Shown: positions 1-11,420 of the stretch, in pieces
How the letters are laid out: every line of letters starts with the position of its first letter
Position numbering within the stretch: the stretch's first letter is position 1
Assembly: GCA_029204225.1 (NCBI GenBank)
Contig: CM055110.1
Span: 3,655,245 to 3,719,244, forward strand
DNA: 64,000 bases
Direction of reading: 5' to 3'
Origin: Diphasiastrum complanatum
Taxonomy: Eukaryota > Streptophyta > Lycopodiopsida > Lycopodiales > Lycopodiaceae
Notes under the pieces: generated by a model
The model's database searches: none
What the model was told of the DNA's origin: nothing
What the model saw: only the letters and a program-made list of their open reading frames with translations
Translations under genes and position numbers: made by a program

Positions 1-451
1 AATCATCACCTGTGCAAGCATTTGAGATGGCCCATTCACTACTAAAGTTTGTGTTGGGAATCTTCACAACTTCAATTTTGGTTGTTTGATTACTCAAGCC
101 TGATAAGAACACATGCTGAAGGACAAGTTTCAGTTCCTAAAATTCGAAAAAGGTTTATTATTTATTGTTCTTGAGTTTTTTATTTACTATTGTGCATTGT
201 GAAATTGGATAAACATTGTTTACTCACAATTTGTCTATTCACCTATTCTGTGTTTGTGAATGAAATCTAACTTGTAATAGATAATATTTTGGTGATGCTT
301 TGTATTTGTAATTCTTTTGATCTATTTCCGAGTCACATTCTGTACGGAAAATTTTTCTTGTACGCTAAACTTCTTCTGCTCTATAATAACAGTCTGAAAT
401 TGCATTGCATTAGTTGTGCCTATGAAGATCCTTAATTGGCGGTATTAATTT

Positions 452-521
<70 letters not shown>

Positions 522-753
522 TTATAAGACGCATGAGACATTTTGTGTTTACCTATAGGAGTCATATGCCATCTTTGAGTTAGAAACAAGCTTGCGTATG
601 ACTTATAGCCAGCGTGGACCAAAGGTGCTGTCAATGTGATATTATTCAATCTATCGAGCCAGTAGGCTGGTAGCAATGTTTGTTGAATATGATAGAGACT
701 TTGCCTTTTATGCCAGATTAAACGTGAGCCTTAATTCTAATTTTCCGTGACAG
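1..753. other. No gene recognised; intron or upstream flank of the ABCB gene
   Basis: AT-rich sequence with no supported exon. It ends at a good splice acceptor (pyrimidine-rich, then CAG at 751-753) in front of the first recognisable ABCB exon, so it is probably intron or remnant of an earlier exon. A 69-base run of C lies inside it and is listed separately. Confidence 0.5.
453..521. repeat. Poly-C homopolymer, 69 bases
   Basis: An uninterrupted run of 69 C bases. Runs this long are unusual in plant DNA and hard to sequence, so the exact length is unreliable. The glycine-repeat reading frame it creates on the other strand is meaningless. Confidence 0.95.
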
Positions 754-1569
754 GTTGGAACTTTGTGCGGCTCTTGTGACGACTTTCCTTGGTGGTTTTT
801 TCATAGCATTCATTGTGGGCTGGAAGTAATCTGGGTGATGCTATCTTCAATGCCACTTCTCATCTCTGCTGGAGGCACCATGGGATTTGTTATTTCTAGA
901 AGTCTTACAGAGGAAGGATGGCTTACTGCTGAAGCAGGCACCGTAGTTGAGAAAGTAGTTAGTGGACTCAGAACTGTGAGTACTCAGTATGTTTATGGCT
1001 GAATTGCATTGGTGAAATGCAATAACAAAGGCAACACTGGATAGTTCATGCTGAAATTTTGACTATTTTCTACATTAAGATTGCTCTTTTGCAAGGGAGG
1101 GATGCCATGATTATGTTTTGTCTGAAGTGAAAAAGAGAATAGCACACATAGTAATTGCTGTCGAATATCTCATTGATTCCGCTTGAAACTGATTGCCAAG
1201 ACGTCCGTCAGATTTGGAGGCAAAAAACTACAATGTTGCAGCAAATTTGACATAACGTTAAAAAATTGCTGATGAAGATTTTCATTTTCTCACTAGGCTA
1301 ATTCAACAAAAAATTTCCCCAGGTTGCCTCTTTCACTGGAGAGAAAAAAGCTGTTGATACGTACTACAGTTGTTTGCAAATAGGCGTACAAGCAGGTGTC
1401 ACCCAAGAGTTGGCTTTGGGTTGGGGTTAGGCTGTTGCCTTTTTTATTATGTTTTGCAGCTAAGCTTTGGCCCCCTCTGGTACTGGCTCAAAGCTTATTT
1501 GTACATGAAGGATATAATGGCTGGTACTGTGATAAGTGTCTATAACTATCGGTTGTTATAGGAGGAACT
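754..1569 (+). pseudogene. ABCB exons for TMD1 (two blocks, 754-975 and 1323-1569)
   Basis: The first block reads, across indels, as a membrane-domain segment ending in AEAGTVVEKVVSGLRT, the conserved ABCB intracellular-loop region. A donor GTGAGT follows at 976. After an intron with a CCCCAG acceptor at 1317-1322, the next exon begins VASFTGEKKAVDTYY, which is the standard continuation in this family, and runs to a second GTGAGT donor at 1570. Each block has at least one frame disruption: near 780-830 in the first, near 1,530-1,560 in the second. Confidence 0.75.
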
Positions 1570-2025
1570 GTGAGTAGTTGGTCTTTCTTCCTCTATTAGC
1601 CAAGGATCCAGTCACTTTTTATGATAGTAAATTCCGCAATGTTTTCATCTGAAACTTAACAAGCTATGGGCTAAAACAAGTTTATATTAGTTGTAAGATA
1701 CATATATAACATATTCATGCCTGTTATTACTTAGTTTTCTCTTATGCATCATTTTTTTCAGATTGATCTCTAATTTGTAGGTGTTAATGCTTCATCATGT
1801 GCCAATTGTTTGGGTGTGCATTTAGTTGTTATTTTGATGGTATTCGCACATTCTTATAGGGTTGAAAACTGAAACATTACTTTTATTGCAACTTACATAG
1901 ATTCTGTAGTTATTCAAAAGGAGAGCTTTCACACTGATGTTGGTCTTATGGAGCAAGCTTGTTCTTATTCTAGATACAAGTTAAAGCTAGCACATTCATA
2001 GTGGGCCAGAACATTATTACTGCAG

Positions 2026-2985
2026 ATCAATGGGTCAGGCATCGCCATCTACTGAGTGCTTTTGCAGCTGGGCAAGCGGCCTGCTTATTAAAATGTTTGA
2101 AGTGATCCATCGAAAACCAGCTATTGATGTTTTTAATCTAAAAGGAACAGTTTTTGAGGATATTAATGGAGATATAGAATTCCGACATGTGGATTTTACT
2201 TATCCTGCGCGACCAGACCGTTCCAGTCTTCAGAGATTTTTGTCTGACTATTCCTGGAGGCACTACTGCAAGCACTGGTGGGAGAAAGTGGAAGTGGAAA
2301 ATCAACTGTCATAAGTCTGATAGAGAGATTTTACGATCCTCAAGCAGGAAAGATCCTGATAGATCACCTTGATATATTGAAGATGCAACTGAAATGGTCT
2401 GAGCCAACAAATTGGTGTAGTGAGTCAAGAGCCTGTATTGTTTGGTGGTTCCATTAGGAAAATATTGCATATGGAAAAGATGGGGCCACGCATGGAAGAA
2501 ATAGAAAACTGCGGCTGAGCTTGCTAATGCAGCTAAATTTATCAATAGACTCCCACTGGTATGATTACAAGTCATCTACTTTAGCATCATTTCTCTTCCG
2601 AAGCATCTTCTTTACCTATCTGAGGGATCTACAAGTGTGTTGTCTAGCTCATTCATGAAGATCTATCTGACCCGTGAAGTTGACTAATGCCGTATTGAGG
2701 ATGATATTGCAGGGTACTAGACACTCAGGTTGGAGAGCATGGCACACAGTTATCTGGGGGTCAGAAACAGAGGGTTGCTATAGCCCGAGCTATCCTGAAA
2801 AATCCTCGCATTCTTCTGCTGGATGAAGCTACCAGTGCTCTTGGATGCTGAATCTGAGCGTGTTGTTCAAGAAGCTCTGATCGAATCATGGTGAATCGCA
2901 CTACTGTTGTTGTTGCTCACAGGCTATCTACTATCAAGAATGCAGATGTATTGCTGTTGTACAGCGTGGGGTGATTGTTGAAAGA
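2026..2985 (+). pseudogene. ABCB NBD1 (two exons), frame-disrupted
   Basis: This is the first nucleotide-binding domain. The reading starts at GQASPS, passes GDIEFRHVDFTYPARPD and continues to a Walker A-like stretch at about 2,278-2,310. The D/Q-loop region follows before a GTATGA donor at 2559. The second exon after CAG at 2710-2712 carries the [14 protein letters not shown] signature (about 2,750-2,795), the Walker [11 protein letters not shown] (about 2,815-2,845) and the H-loop VAHRLST (about 2,915-2,935). At least four one-base frame changes separate these motifs, for example an extra T at about 2,842 between DEATSAL and DAESE. All ATPase motifs can be traced but no continuous frame exists. 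Confidence 0.8.
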
Positions 2986-3101
2986 GTGTGCACTTTGGCG
3001 TGGAGATTTGTTTGTTGCAGTACTAAATGCTTTGAGTTCTGGTAAAAATGCTCAATTCTTTTAGAATTTGCTAGAGTTATGACCTTGAAAATTTCTTTCA
3101 G

Positions 3102-4151
3102 GGACTCACAGCAGGCTTTGGAAAACCCAGATAGTGCTTATTCTCAACTTGTTCGACTGCAAGCAACGAATCAACATGAACAAACTTATCTATGCTCTGA
3201 TTTGATCCAGACGGTATAGGAGCCTAGCGCAGGCAGCAGCTTCCCCTCTAACTCGCGCCAGTTAGCAGAAATTATGAAAGCAAAAGGTCATTGGTCGCTA
3301 GGGCTTACGTAATTTTTTTCCATTTTGGTCACAGCAAGCAGAGAACTAGTTTTCAGATGGGAAAGGAGAAAGATCCCTAAGAATGGGAAGTCTGCGGATG
3401 TCAAGGATACACTTATTTTCCGTCTGGCTACCTACACAAGCCTGAAGCGCTAGGTATTTGTGCTTGGCTCATTGGCTGCAGTTGCAAATGGAGCCACTTT
3501 CCCACTGTTCGGTCTTCCTGCTAATCGACTATAATTGGCACTTTCTTTGAGGGGCAAACCTCACAAGTTGAGTAAGGATGCGAACTTCTGGTCGGTGATG
3601 TTTGTGGTCCCTTGCTGGTTTATGCGGTCTGGCTGCTCCATCACAAATTTATTGCTTTACTATGCTGGACACAGGGCTTATCCGCCGTTTCCGTCACCTT
3701 ACCTTTGATAAAATTGTTCGGCAAGAGATTGGGTGGTTCGATGAGGCTGAAAGATCAAGGTTGATTATGGACTAAATGTTTGTATCTTGAGCTTGAGTGT
3801 TTTTTGTTTGGATCTTGCATTAATTTCAGCTTTGTTACTTTTTGTATGAGCTTAAATCAACATCTATCTCTACATGGATCTTTCCAAGTAGGTGATTTAA
3901 ACTATTTGTTGTGTTGTACAGTGGAGCAATGACGGTGCTCGATTATCAACTGATGCAGCACAGCTCCGGAGTCTGTTGGAGATCCCCTATCTCTTGTAGT
4001 GCAGAATTTAGCCACAATCACTGTTGGACTCCTTATTGATTTACTGCAATTTGGCAGCTTGCCAGTTTGATTTGCAGTAATTCCCTCTTCTTGCTCTTCA
4101 GAGTTTCATGCAAATGAGGTCGATGAAAGGTTTTCACTGCAGAATGTAAAG
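3102..4151 (+). pseudogene. ABCB linker and TMD2 first part, frame-disrupted
   Basis: The stretch after the acceptor at 3,101 reads as the NBD1-TMD2 linker (ENPDSAYSQLVRLQ). The stretch at 3,400-3,760 reads in shifting frames as TMD2 (LGSLAAVANGATFPLFG, then RRFRHLTFDKIVRQEIGWFDEAE). The exon at 3,922-4,151 covers the next loop (ARLSTDAAQLRSL-type) and ends at a GTTTGA donor. Many indels and stops are present. Assignment rests on the order of conserved ABCB segments rather than on one frame. Confidence 0.7.
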
Positions 4152-5490
4152 GTTTGATTGTGCTGAACTTATCTCAAATTTATCCTGCTTGTTCCTTAGG
4201 AAGCAAACTTAGACATTTACTCAGTATCATGTTTAGACATTACTCAGTATCATGTTTTTACTGGGAGATACTCTGTGATTGCGATGCATACTTGCTTTCT
4301 ACCTCTTTAATAGCTTAGATAACTCGACTTTCTGATTAAGACATTAGTGGTGCTCTAGCCTTAGTAAAAAGAAGATCAATGATGGCCACCAGCATGTAGA
4401 TCACAAGGCTTCATTAACAGGAAAGATTTGAAAAATATGTGGAGAAAATAATGTCTTTTGATACAGAAGACAAAAAGGTCCATCTGTGTTTACAGCCAAC
4501 CTAAAATGGGAGTGTAGAACAGCCTCAAAATCAGGAAAAGATTCTATCGTTTCATATGAAGTATGTTTAGTAAAACATAAGCTTCTTAGAATTAGGATAG
4601 TTCCTATTTTTGTTGCAACATACTCACAACTCAAACGTTGGTATAGAGAAGGCCGTCATAGAACAGAGAAGAAATGTACATAAGTAGTCCCTGCTAGAAG
4701 GTCAAAAGTATGTCATCTTTGATTCAAGTATTTGCATATTGGTGTTCGAGGTCTTCTTGATACACTCGTGATGAATAAAGTAAAAGTTCATACAACCATT
4801 TTGTTGTTGTCTCTTGAAATGCCACTTCTTGTTCCTGATCAATTTCTGACACATCCCTAGATGCTGTTGTCCTATTGTAACTTCGCGTATGCACAAGTGA
4901 GAAGTAGGATATATGAGCAATCAATTTTATTGTACCAAAATCTTTGTTGATGATGGTATGACTTTGAATATATGAAGCTACACCTCAGAGTAGACTTGGA
5001 ACCTGTAGACGTTGTGCCCTCACACACTTAACACCTGCGATTTGGGATCCAATTGACCAAGCATGTCTTCTCTGGGCGTTGTTCCAATCTCAAGCTCGTT
5101 AGAGGAAACTTCTAAGTGGCCCATAGTAACATGTGGATGCAAAACACTAACAAAACATTGCAAAAAGGAATTGAGATAGAAATCCAGTAGACTCTAAGAG
5201 AATAATCGTAGAGTCTTCGTCGTGTGGGAGGTCTTCATGGAAGGTTTTATTAATGAAAGGGGACAGAGTTTGAGCATGCACGTTACTTGGTAGCTGCATT
5301 GAAGATAGGAGTATGTAGCAAGAACACCGATGCTGGTCTAGTGTTGATCTCTTACTCCCTGGAGCCTTTGGTAGAAGATGAGGATCTTGAACATTGCTTC
5401 TTACTGTAAAGGTGAGACTTCAAATTAAACTTTACCCATATTATTTGCAGGGTCAGTGAAGATTTGCTGCAACTACTTGAAAATTTGTAG

Positions 5491-5601
<111 letters not shown>

Positions 5602-5660
5602 TTGTAACTGGAAGCACGTAACACTGTCTCAGATACGAATTTGTTCCTCTTTTCCTGTAG

Positions 5661-5927
5661 GTTAGTTATGAAGAGGCTAGCCACATTGCACATGATGCAG
5701 TGAGTAGCATTCGGACGGTTGTATCCTTTTGTGCAGAAGAAAAGGTGCTCGCCTTATACGAGGAGAAGTGTAAAATCTCTGTAAAAAATGGAATACGACA
5801 AGGGATGATAAGTGGTTCAGGTTTAGGGATTTCAAATTTCGTAACCTTTGCATGCAATGCTTTAAGTTTTTGGTATGGAGGCTATCTTGTCGAGCAGCAC
5901 AAGACAACTTTCAAGAAGGTTTTCCGG
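5661..5927 (+). pseudogene. ABCB TMD2 exon, open
   Basis: This clean exon sits between a TTTTCCTGTAG acceptor and a GTACGT donor. It encodes SYEEASHIAHDAVSSIRTVVSF, then AEEKVLALYEEKC and the membrane segment ending FWYGGYLVEQ, the second intracellular loop and following TM helix of ABCB TMD2. It has no stop or frame change, unlike the exons upstream. It belongs to the transporter locus, listed as pseudogene because the locus as a whole is broken. Confidence 0.85.
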
Positions 5928-6327
5928 GTACGTGTGCAAAAGGTCAAAGATTTCAGTTAGTGCAGCTTTGTGTATTTCATCTTCTCATGCATTACTATGG
6001 CATTTGATCTCTGATCTATATCACAATACTACTATTTTTGAGGACAAGTTCACATTCATATTGATCAAATTCATGTTTTGGTACAAAAATGCCATGTACA
6101 AATGAGAAGAGTTTAGTCCCCCATATTTGCCATTGGTATGTGTAATCTAATTAAATGACCTGGAAGGTAACCATTCTGTCATATAGTGTTTATTCTACAT
6201 AGTCTGTGGGCCAAGTTCAAATTTCACCGATGTGGTATTGTAGCAGATTGTCCTGCTTGTTGAAAGCTATTCTGCTGGAATTCTTTTGGTTTGTTTTTAA
6301 TGTCTTGATTATGTGTTAGAATTTTGT

Positions 6328-6551
6328 TGAAATCTATATGGAGCAAGATGAGGGCTTTATCAAAGAAGGTGATTCATCCAAAGTGTGTCTCTTATTCAAA
6401 AGTCTTTATGGGCAGCTTAAGCAAGCCCCAAGGTCTTGGTATGCAAGGGGTCAATTCATATCTTATCTCACTTGGATTCAATCTAAGTGCATATGATCCA
6501 TCTTTGTACATCAAGTTTGTAAATAGCAATGTACTTACTGTCTTATACTAA
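6328..6551 (+). pseudogene. Ty1/copia reverse transcriptase fragment in the ABCB intron
   Basis: A piece of copia RT about 75 residues long. Across two frame changes it reads IYMEQDEGF, KVCLLFKSLYG, LKQAPRSW and then SLGFNLSAYDPSLYIKF, stopping just before the YVDD site. It closely resembles the RT of elements A and B in this window. No LTR or target duplication is visible, so it is an old scrap inside the intron between 5,927 and 8,140. Confidence 0.8.
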
Positions 6552-6780
6552 GTAGGTGAAGCGCTTCCTTTCTAGTGCTATATAGCCTTCATCATGTCCA
6601 AATTTCCCTTTCGCAACCATAAAAATGGTACGAACTCAATCATGATCCTATTGTTGCAAACCAAGTGGACGTATATGTATGTAAGTCACTTGCATGTGCT
6701 TGTAGATCAGCAACCTGCAGTTAATTTTTTTGTAGTTCCTTGTAAATCAGAACTGTACTTTTCTGTCTGTATAATGCATA

Positions 6781-7325
6781 GAACCCACGGTTCCCAGAAC
6801 CGTGGGTCCTGGGAACCTGAAGGAACCGTACCACGGTTCCTTGAACCGTGGTATGGTTCCCTATTTAATTAAATAATTAAATAATTAATTAATTACCAAA
6901 TTCACATATTTCACAGATGATTTCATAGATTTCATAGATGATACAGATTTCACAGATTTCACATGATGTACAGATGATTTGACAGATTTGAAATCATCTG
7001 AAATCATCCCTGATTTCACAGATTTCACAGATTTTACATGATGTACAGATGATTGGACAGATGATTTCACAGATGATACAGATGATTTGAGTCATAATGA
7101 TACAGATGATACAGATAATTGACAGATTTCACAGATGATTTCACAGAATCCACAAATTTCACAGATATTTTTGGCCCTTTTTTTTGCATATTTTTGGGTT
7201 ATTTTTGGGGGGGGAACTAAAAAGAAATTAATTAATTAATCAGTACGGTTCACCAAGGTTGTGGGCAAAAAATTTTGAGAACCATACGGTTCACTGTACG
7301 CTTCTCAGAACCGTGGTGAACCGAT
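6781..7325. repeat. Hairpin-flanked minisatellite block
   Basis: Two strong inverted repeats lie at the left side: 6781-6808 (12-13 bp arms) and 6822-6860 (18-bp arms GGAACCGTACCACGGTTC and its complement with one mismatch, 3-base loop). Between about 6,895 and 7,170 is a degenerate array of ACAGAT, TTCACAGAT and GATGATTT units containing two copies of a roughly 40-bp higher-order unit. After a G8 run (7207-7214), the same ACGGTTC/GAACCGT words recur at 7,247-7,325. The left-end word CCACGGTTC (6785-6793) is complementary to GAACCGTGG at 7308-7316. The whole may be an unclassified foldback-type element. Confidence 0.7.
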
Positions 7326-8139
7326 AACAGATAACAGCTCATTAATTCTATGGTATTATGTTGTGAGAAGTTTTTTTGTGAAGAGAGGTACGCTACTAAG
7401 CTTCTAAGAATGATCACTTGCAAAAGTCTGTCTAGCGTCTGTTCAGCACCACACTCAATAAGCAAGTACATGTGATCAGGTCTGTAAGGTGATAATAAAT
7501 GAGCTCAAGTTGAACGAGCTTTTATTGGATGCCAGTATTTTATTGCCTGATTGTCCGCCACTTTTACAGTGAAAACAGTTTATTGAAGTGCCTGCTAAGG
7601 TCTCCTTGAGAAAAAATGTAGATCAGGTGATAAAATACGGTTGAGGTACACTAGATTGGCGCTCTCTTTTTCAATAGATTGATGTCCTCAATACAAGGCA
7701 TAGACATTTGCAAAATTCTGATTTCCTTTTGCATCTACGTGTGGTTCCCTGCCAGTAGATGTATACAGGCAGGTAAAGCAAGGATAACAGGATAAGCATT
7801 AAAAGTTACCACATCTTGTTTTGGGGCTCTGACACTCATCGTTCCTATTCTTTTTTCTCTGCTATCTTCTCAAACTGTTCATGCTGAAGACTACTGAAAA
7901 GAGTCTTTGAATGGTTGCTTTTAAATAGTACCATTATTTAGTGTTATATGCGTTGAAGGTTGTTTATGATCCTTGAGTTGATGTTTCATTAGCTCAAGGT
8001 TTCTAGTTTTACTGATTTTGCATAAAGATATGTTTTTATTCTCATTTGTAGTGATCCGGTTATTTTGGGCATTTTCATATTTAAGAATCGAATAATCTCA
8101 ACATCTGTTTCCTCTGCTGATAACTGTACTCCTTTCCAG

Positions 8140-8403
8140 GTCATCTTTGTTATAACAATGAGTGCTATGGCAGTATCTCAATCCGCAGGCTTGGCCCCTG
8201 ACATTTCAAAAGTGAAAGCAGCCCTTGATTCAGTCTTTAGAATCCTTGACTGCAAGTCGAAAATTGATCCGGCCGATCCATCAGGAGCAACCATTCCAGC
8301 AGTGAAAGGTGATATTGAATTTCGACATGTGAGCTTCAAATATCCTACTCGGCCCGAAATCCAAATTTTTCGCGACGTGTGTCTATTTGTACATGCTGGA
8401 CAG
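8140..8403 (+). pseudogene. ABCB exon: end of TMD2 and start of NBD2
   Basis: An open exon between CCTTTCCAG (acceptor) and GTATAT (donor). It encodes the last TMD2 helix region (MSAMAVSQSAGLAPDISK), the linker FRILDCKSKIDP and the start of NBD2 (GDIEFRHVSFKYPTRPEIQIF), including the A-loop tyrosine in KYPTRP. The next exon begins with Walker A, the usual ABCB arrangement. Confidence 0.88.
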
Positions 8404-8741
8404 GTATATACATTCACAACTTGTTTGCAAAACAATTGTTTACTTACTACTACATATTCTCCGTATTTGCGGAGTTTTTTTTAACTGCATCAAGATTGAA
8501 TGTTCAAACCTCTATGGATCAACACTTAAAAGCCAAAGAATTTGGCTACAGTATAGCATATCAATATAGTGGAAAATGATACTCATATGCTCAAATGCCA
8601 TTCTTTTTATGCTTAGTTTCCTTCTGCAACTTGGTCAATTTCTTCACAACCTTACCAACCCAGCTCGGAGCTTCAGTACATGCGAACGATAATCGTACAC
8701 GCCATTCTAATGAATACTTGATTCATGCATGATTCATCCAG

Positions 8742-9338
8742 ACGGTGGCGCTTGTGGGTGAGAGTGGAAGCGGCAAATCAACTGTTGTTTCTATTTTGGA
8801 GCGGTTTTATGATCCTGATTCGGGGCAGGTTCTCATTGACGGAGTAGATATTAAAAAGCTCCAGTTGAGGTGGCTTCGACAACAAATCGGCCTGGTTAGT
8901 CAAGAACCAATTCTTTTCAGCGGAACCATAAGGGCAAATATCGCCTATGGAAAAGATGGCCTTGTGACAGAAGAGGAAATCCAGGCAGCTGCGAAAGCTG
9001 CGAATGCGGAGATGTTTATTAGCGCTTTACCTCATGGTTATGAGACTGAGGTGGGTGAGCGCGGAATCCAGCTATCTGGAGGTCAAAAGCAGCGAATTGC
9101 AATAGCTAGGGCTATAGTGAAGGATCCCAAAATTTTGCTTTTGGATGAGGCAACCAGTGCATTGGACGCGGAGTCTGAGCATGTTGTTCAAAAAGCACTA
9201 GATCGTGTCAAGGTTAACAGAACTAGTATTGTAATTGCCCACCGCCTCAGCACTGTCGTAAATGCAGATGCCATAGCAGTGCTGAAGAATGGGGTTATTG
9301 CCAAAATGGTTATCAAACACACACCTTCTAAATATTGA
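8742..9338 (+). pseudogene. ABCB NBD2 exon, nearly intact
   Basis: This terminal exon follows a TTCATCCAG acceptor. It encodes a complete nucleotide-binding domain: Walker [10 protein letters not shown] (residues 5-13 of the exon), Q-loop LVSQEP, signature LSGGQKQR, Walker [13 protein letters not shown] and H-loop IAHRLST, all canonical. After AVLKNGVIA the frame shifts, so the exon ends with the unrelated tail [10 protein letters not shown] at 9,338. In the next frame the expected C-terminal tail continues (LNIEGVV to a TGA at 9387-9389). Apart from that shift the domain would be expected to bind ATP. Confidence 0.88.
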
Positions 9339-9449
9339 AGGCGTTGTGAGGAGTCATATCAGACACATGGCATCATCCGGTTGGATATGAAGAGCCACGT
9401 TCTGAGTCATAGCAGAGATTTGAAAACACAATTAATCTGCACTATGTCT

Positions 9450-9550
9450 GGTATTCGTGATCCGATGGTGGGCTACTGCTGTAGCCACCCTCGCCGCTCC
9501 AGCGGCTCGGAGTGCTATAGCCGGTAGCCCACCTCCGCATCACGAATACC
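9450..9550. mobile_element. MITE-like foldback, 101 bp
   Basis: Near-perfect terminal inverted repeats of 26-27 bp. The left arm is GGTATTCGTGAT, five bases, then GGTGGGCTAC (9450-9476); the right arm is GTAGCCCACC, five bases, then ATCACGAATACC (9524-9550). The core of about 47 bp is GC-rich and contains a smaller hairpin (GCCGCT/AGCGGC). It lies 60 bp after the end of the ABCB gene. No flanking duplication is clear, so the superfamily is unknown. Confidence 0.7.
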
Positions 9551-10717
9551 TAGTCCCTAGTGAAGTGACACTTTGCATCTCAGAGAAATCATAATTTTGT
9601 AACCTTATTGCAATCATCAACGGGAAACAGAGATCATTTATGCTCAACCCGATGTAATTTCGATATTTTGAGGCAAGTGAGCTCACATTATGCAACAATA
9701 AATTCCACAAAAGTGGCATAGAGCTGATTGTTACTTGGTGTCTCTATGGATGCTAAGTCATTAAAAAAAATGATCATATTTCTCACAAGCTTTGAAGTTT
9801 TTTGGCACCCATGCTTGTGTAACATATATTCAGATTGAATATTGTTTAGAACTACGTTGCGACAAATACTTGTATGTTTATCTTCTAATTAAGATTTTCT
9901 TTAGGATGCTGAAATGATATATCATAATTGAGTTAAGTTTGCTTTTTCATATTTGACATTTCTCACTAATCTCAAGAGCTGATAATAGCAAAAGGCAAAA
10001 CTAGATTTTTTTTTTCACATGATGCTCATCTTTGATTAGATTTTTGAGATTTTGGAAAAGTATTTCATGAAAAATTAAATTCACTATCCTAACAATGATG
10101 TCTATGTGATTGGTCCATGGATTTAGGATTGACAATAAATCTTTTTATGTTCTTAAGAGTTTAAGGAATGTGGTTTGGTGAATGGATGTTTTTAGAATGG
10201 TTTTAGAAAGTGATTTTAATGTGAGCTTGGAGAGTTTGCTGCACATTGCACGTTGAAAGCTTGTTGGTGACTCCTTGATAGTTGCTTGATCTTTTAAGAA
10301 GGGATGGGAGTGAGTGTGTGATGGTGTTTTCTTCTTGAGCTAGAGAGAAAAAGAAACCAAAACCACTCAGTCGTGTTTGAGAAGGAGAAGGAAGCCCTCT
10401 TATACAGATTTCTTCTATCATAATCTGCATTTTGAAGAATTTCCAACTTAGTTTCAACCCAAGAAGGTCTACAATCCCAATCTAAAGAGCTTCTACATTT
10501 CAAAAACCTCCATGCAATTTGTAGCCAGCACATTTGAAGGAATAAAGAGGCAATGGCAGTGCAGCTCTTCTGATCTTAAATCAGATACATTATGTGAAGA
10601 AGGCAGGGAACCGGTTGGCCGTTTCTCATCATATGGTATTGCATTGATTGGTATTTGCAAAGACCACCCATCCCTCAGACGTCTGATATCCAAACCACGT
10701 CTGCCAGCACTTCAAAG
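9551..10717. other. Gene-free stretch
   Basis: AT-rich, non-coding. It may include 3' flanking sequence of the ABCB gene. The short reading frames at 10,200-10,770 have no recognisable domain and overlap on both strands, so they are not called. Confidence 0.5.
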
Positions 10718-11403
10718 TGACAAAATTTCCAGAATTCACACGTGTGGGAAATGTCCACAAGAGTGATTGATCTTGATTAAGCTTTGTGATTAGCACTATA
10801 ACCTGATTCTAGATTGATCAACAAGATCTAGTTCTAAAGAAATGGCTAATTCACAATCTAGCATGCTAATCAACAGAATATAATAGCAATGAATTTAGAT
10901 CCAAAATGGCATGAGATAGCTACAAAACTTTGGTTCTTCATCATTGATTGTGTGGAGAGCTACACATATTTATGGAGATTGAGGTAGCTCGAGGTAGAAC
11001 CACATCCATCCATTTATAAATAACATCTAGAGTCTATGTGAGATTTGTCACTTGTCATGCATGATATTCTACCAACTTTTTACAAGTGTACTAGTTCTAA
11101 CTGGAAATGTCCAAATCATCATGCATGTGTCCATTACACTTTGTGCATGCCTTGCATGTCACTATGGATCACTTACAATTAATGCATGTGAATTGCCAGG
11201 AGTTTCTACAAGCATAATCATGTTAATTCTATGTTTACAAACTATATGCAAGTTGCATTTATCAAGCTAGACAATACATAACCATGTAGCTCGAGTTCTA
11301 TGTAGGCCAAACTTGGCATTTTGCATTAATGAGCTACATGCTTGCATGGTACAACACTTGTAGCAAGCAAGAAATCAATATGGATTGTTTTTCAATTTTA
11401 ACA
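10718..11403 (-). mobile_element. Copia element A, 3' LTR (686 bp)
   Basis: The ends are TGACAAAATT on + and TTTTAACA at the right (TGTTAAAATTG read in the element's sense). It matches the LTR of element B (32,615-33,407) base for base over long stretches but lacks about 107 bp including a (GA)n-containing segment. It contains the CACACGTGTG palindrome at 10737-10746, 19 bases from the LTR end. The polypurine tract AGGAGGAG abuts it on the pol side (11404-11411). Confidence 0.85.
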
Positions 11404-11420
11404 CTCCTCCTAAAAATGAT

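Noticed and set aside
410-676. Minus-strand frame with a long glycine run
   Set aside because: It is created by the poly-C run and has no domain or codon support.
6885-7070. Minus frame rich in KSVKSV repeats
   Set aside because: It is a by-product of the ACAGAT minisatellite.
6890-7170. Possible CRISPR-like array
   Set aside because: The units are short, degenerate and unspaced, and the DNA is plant nuclear.
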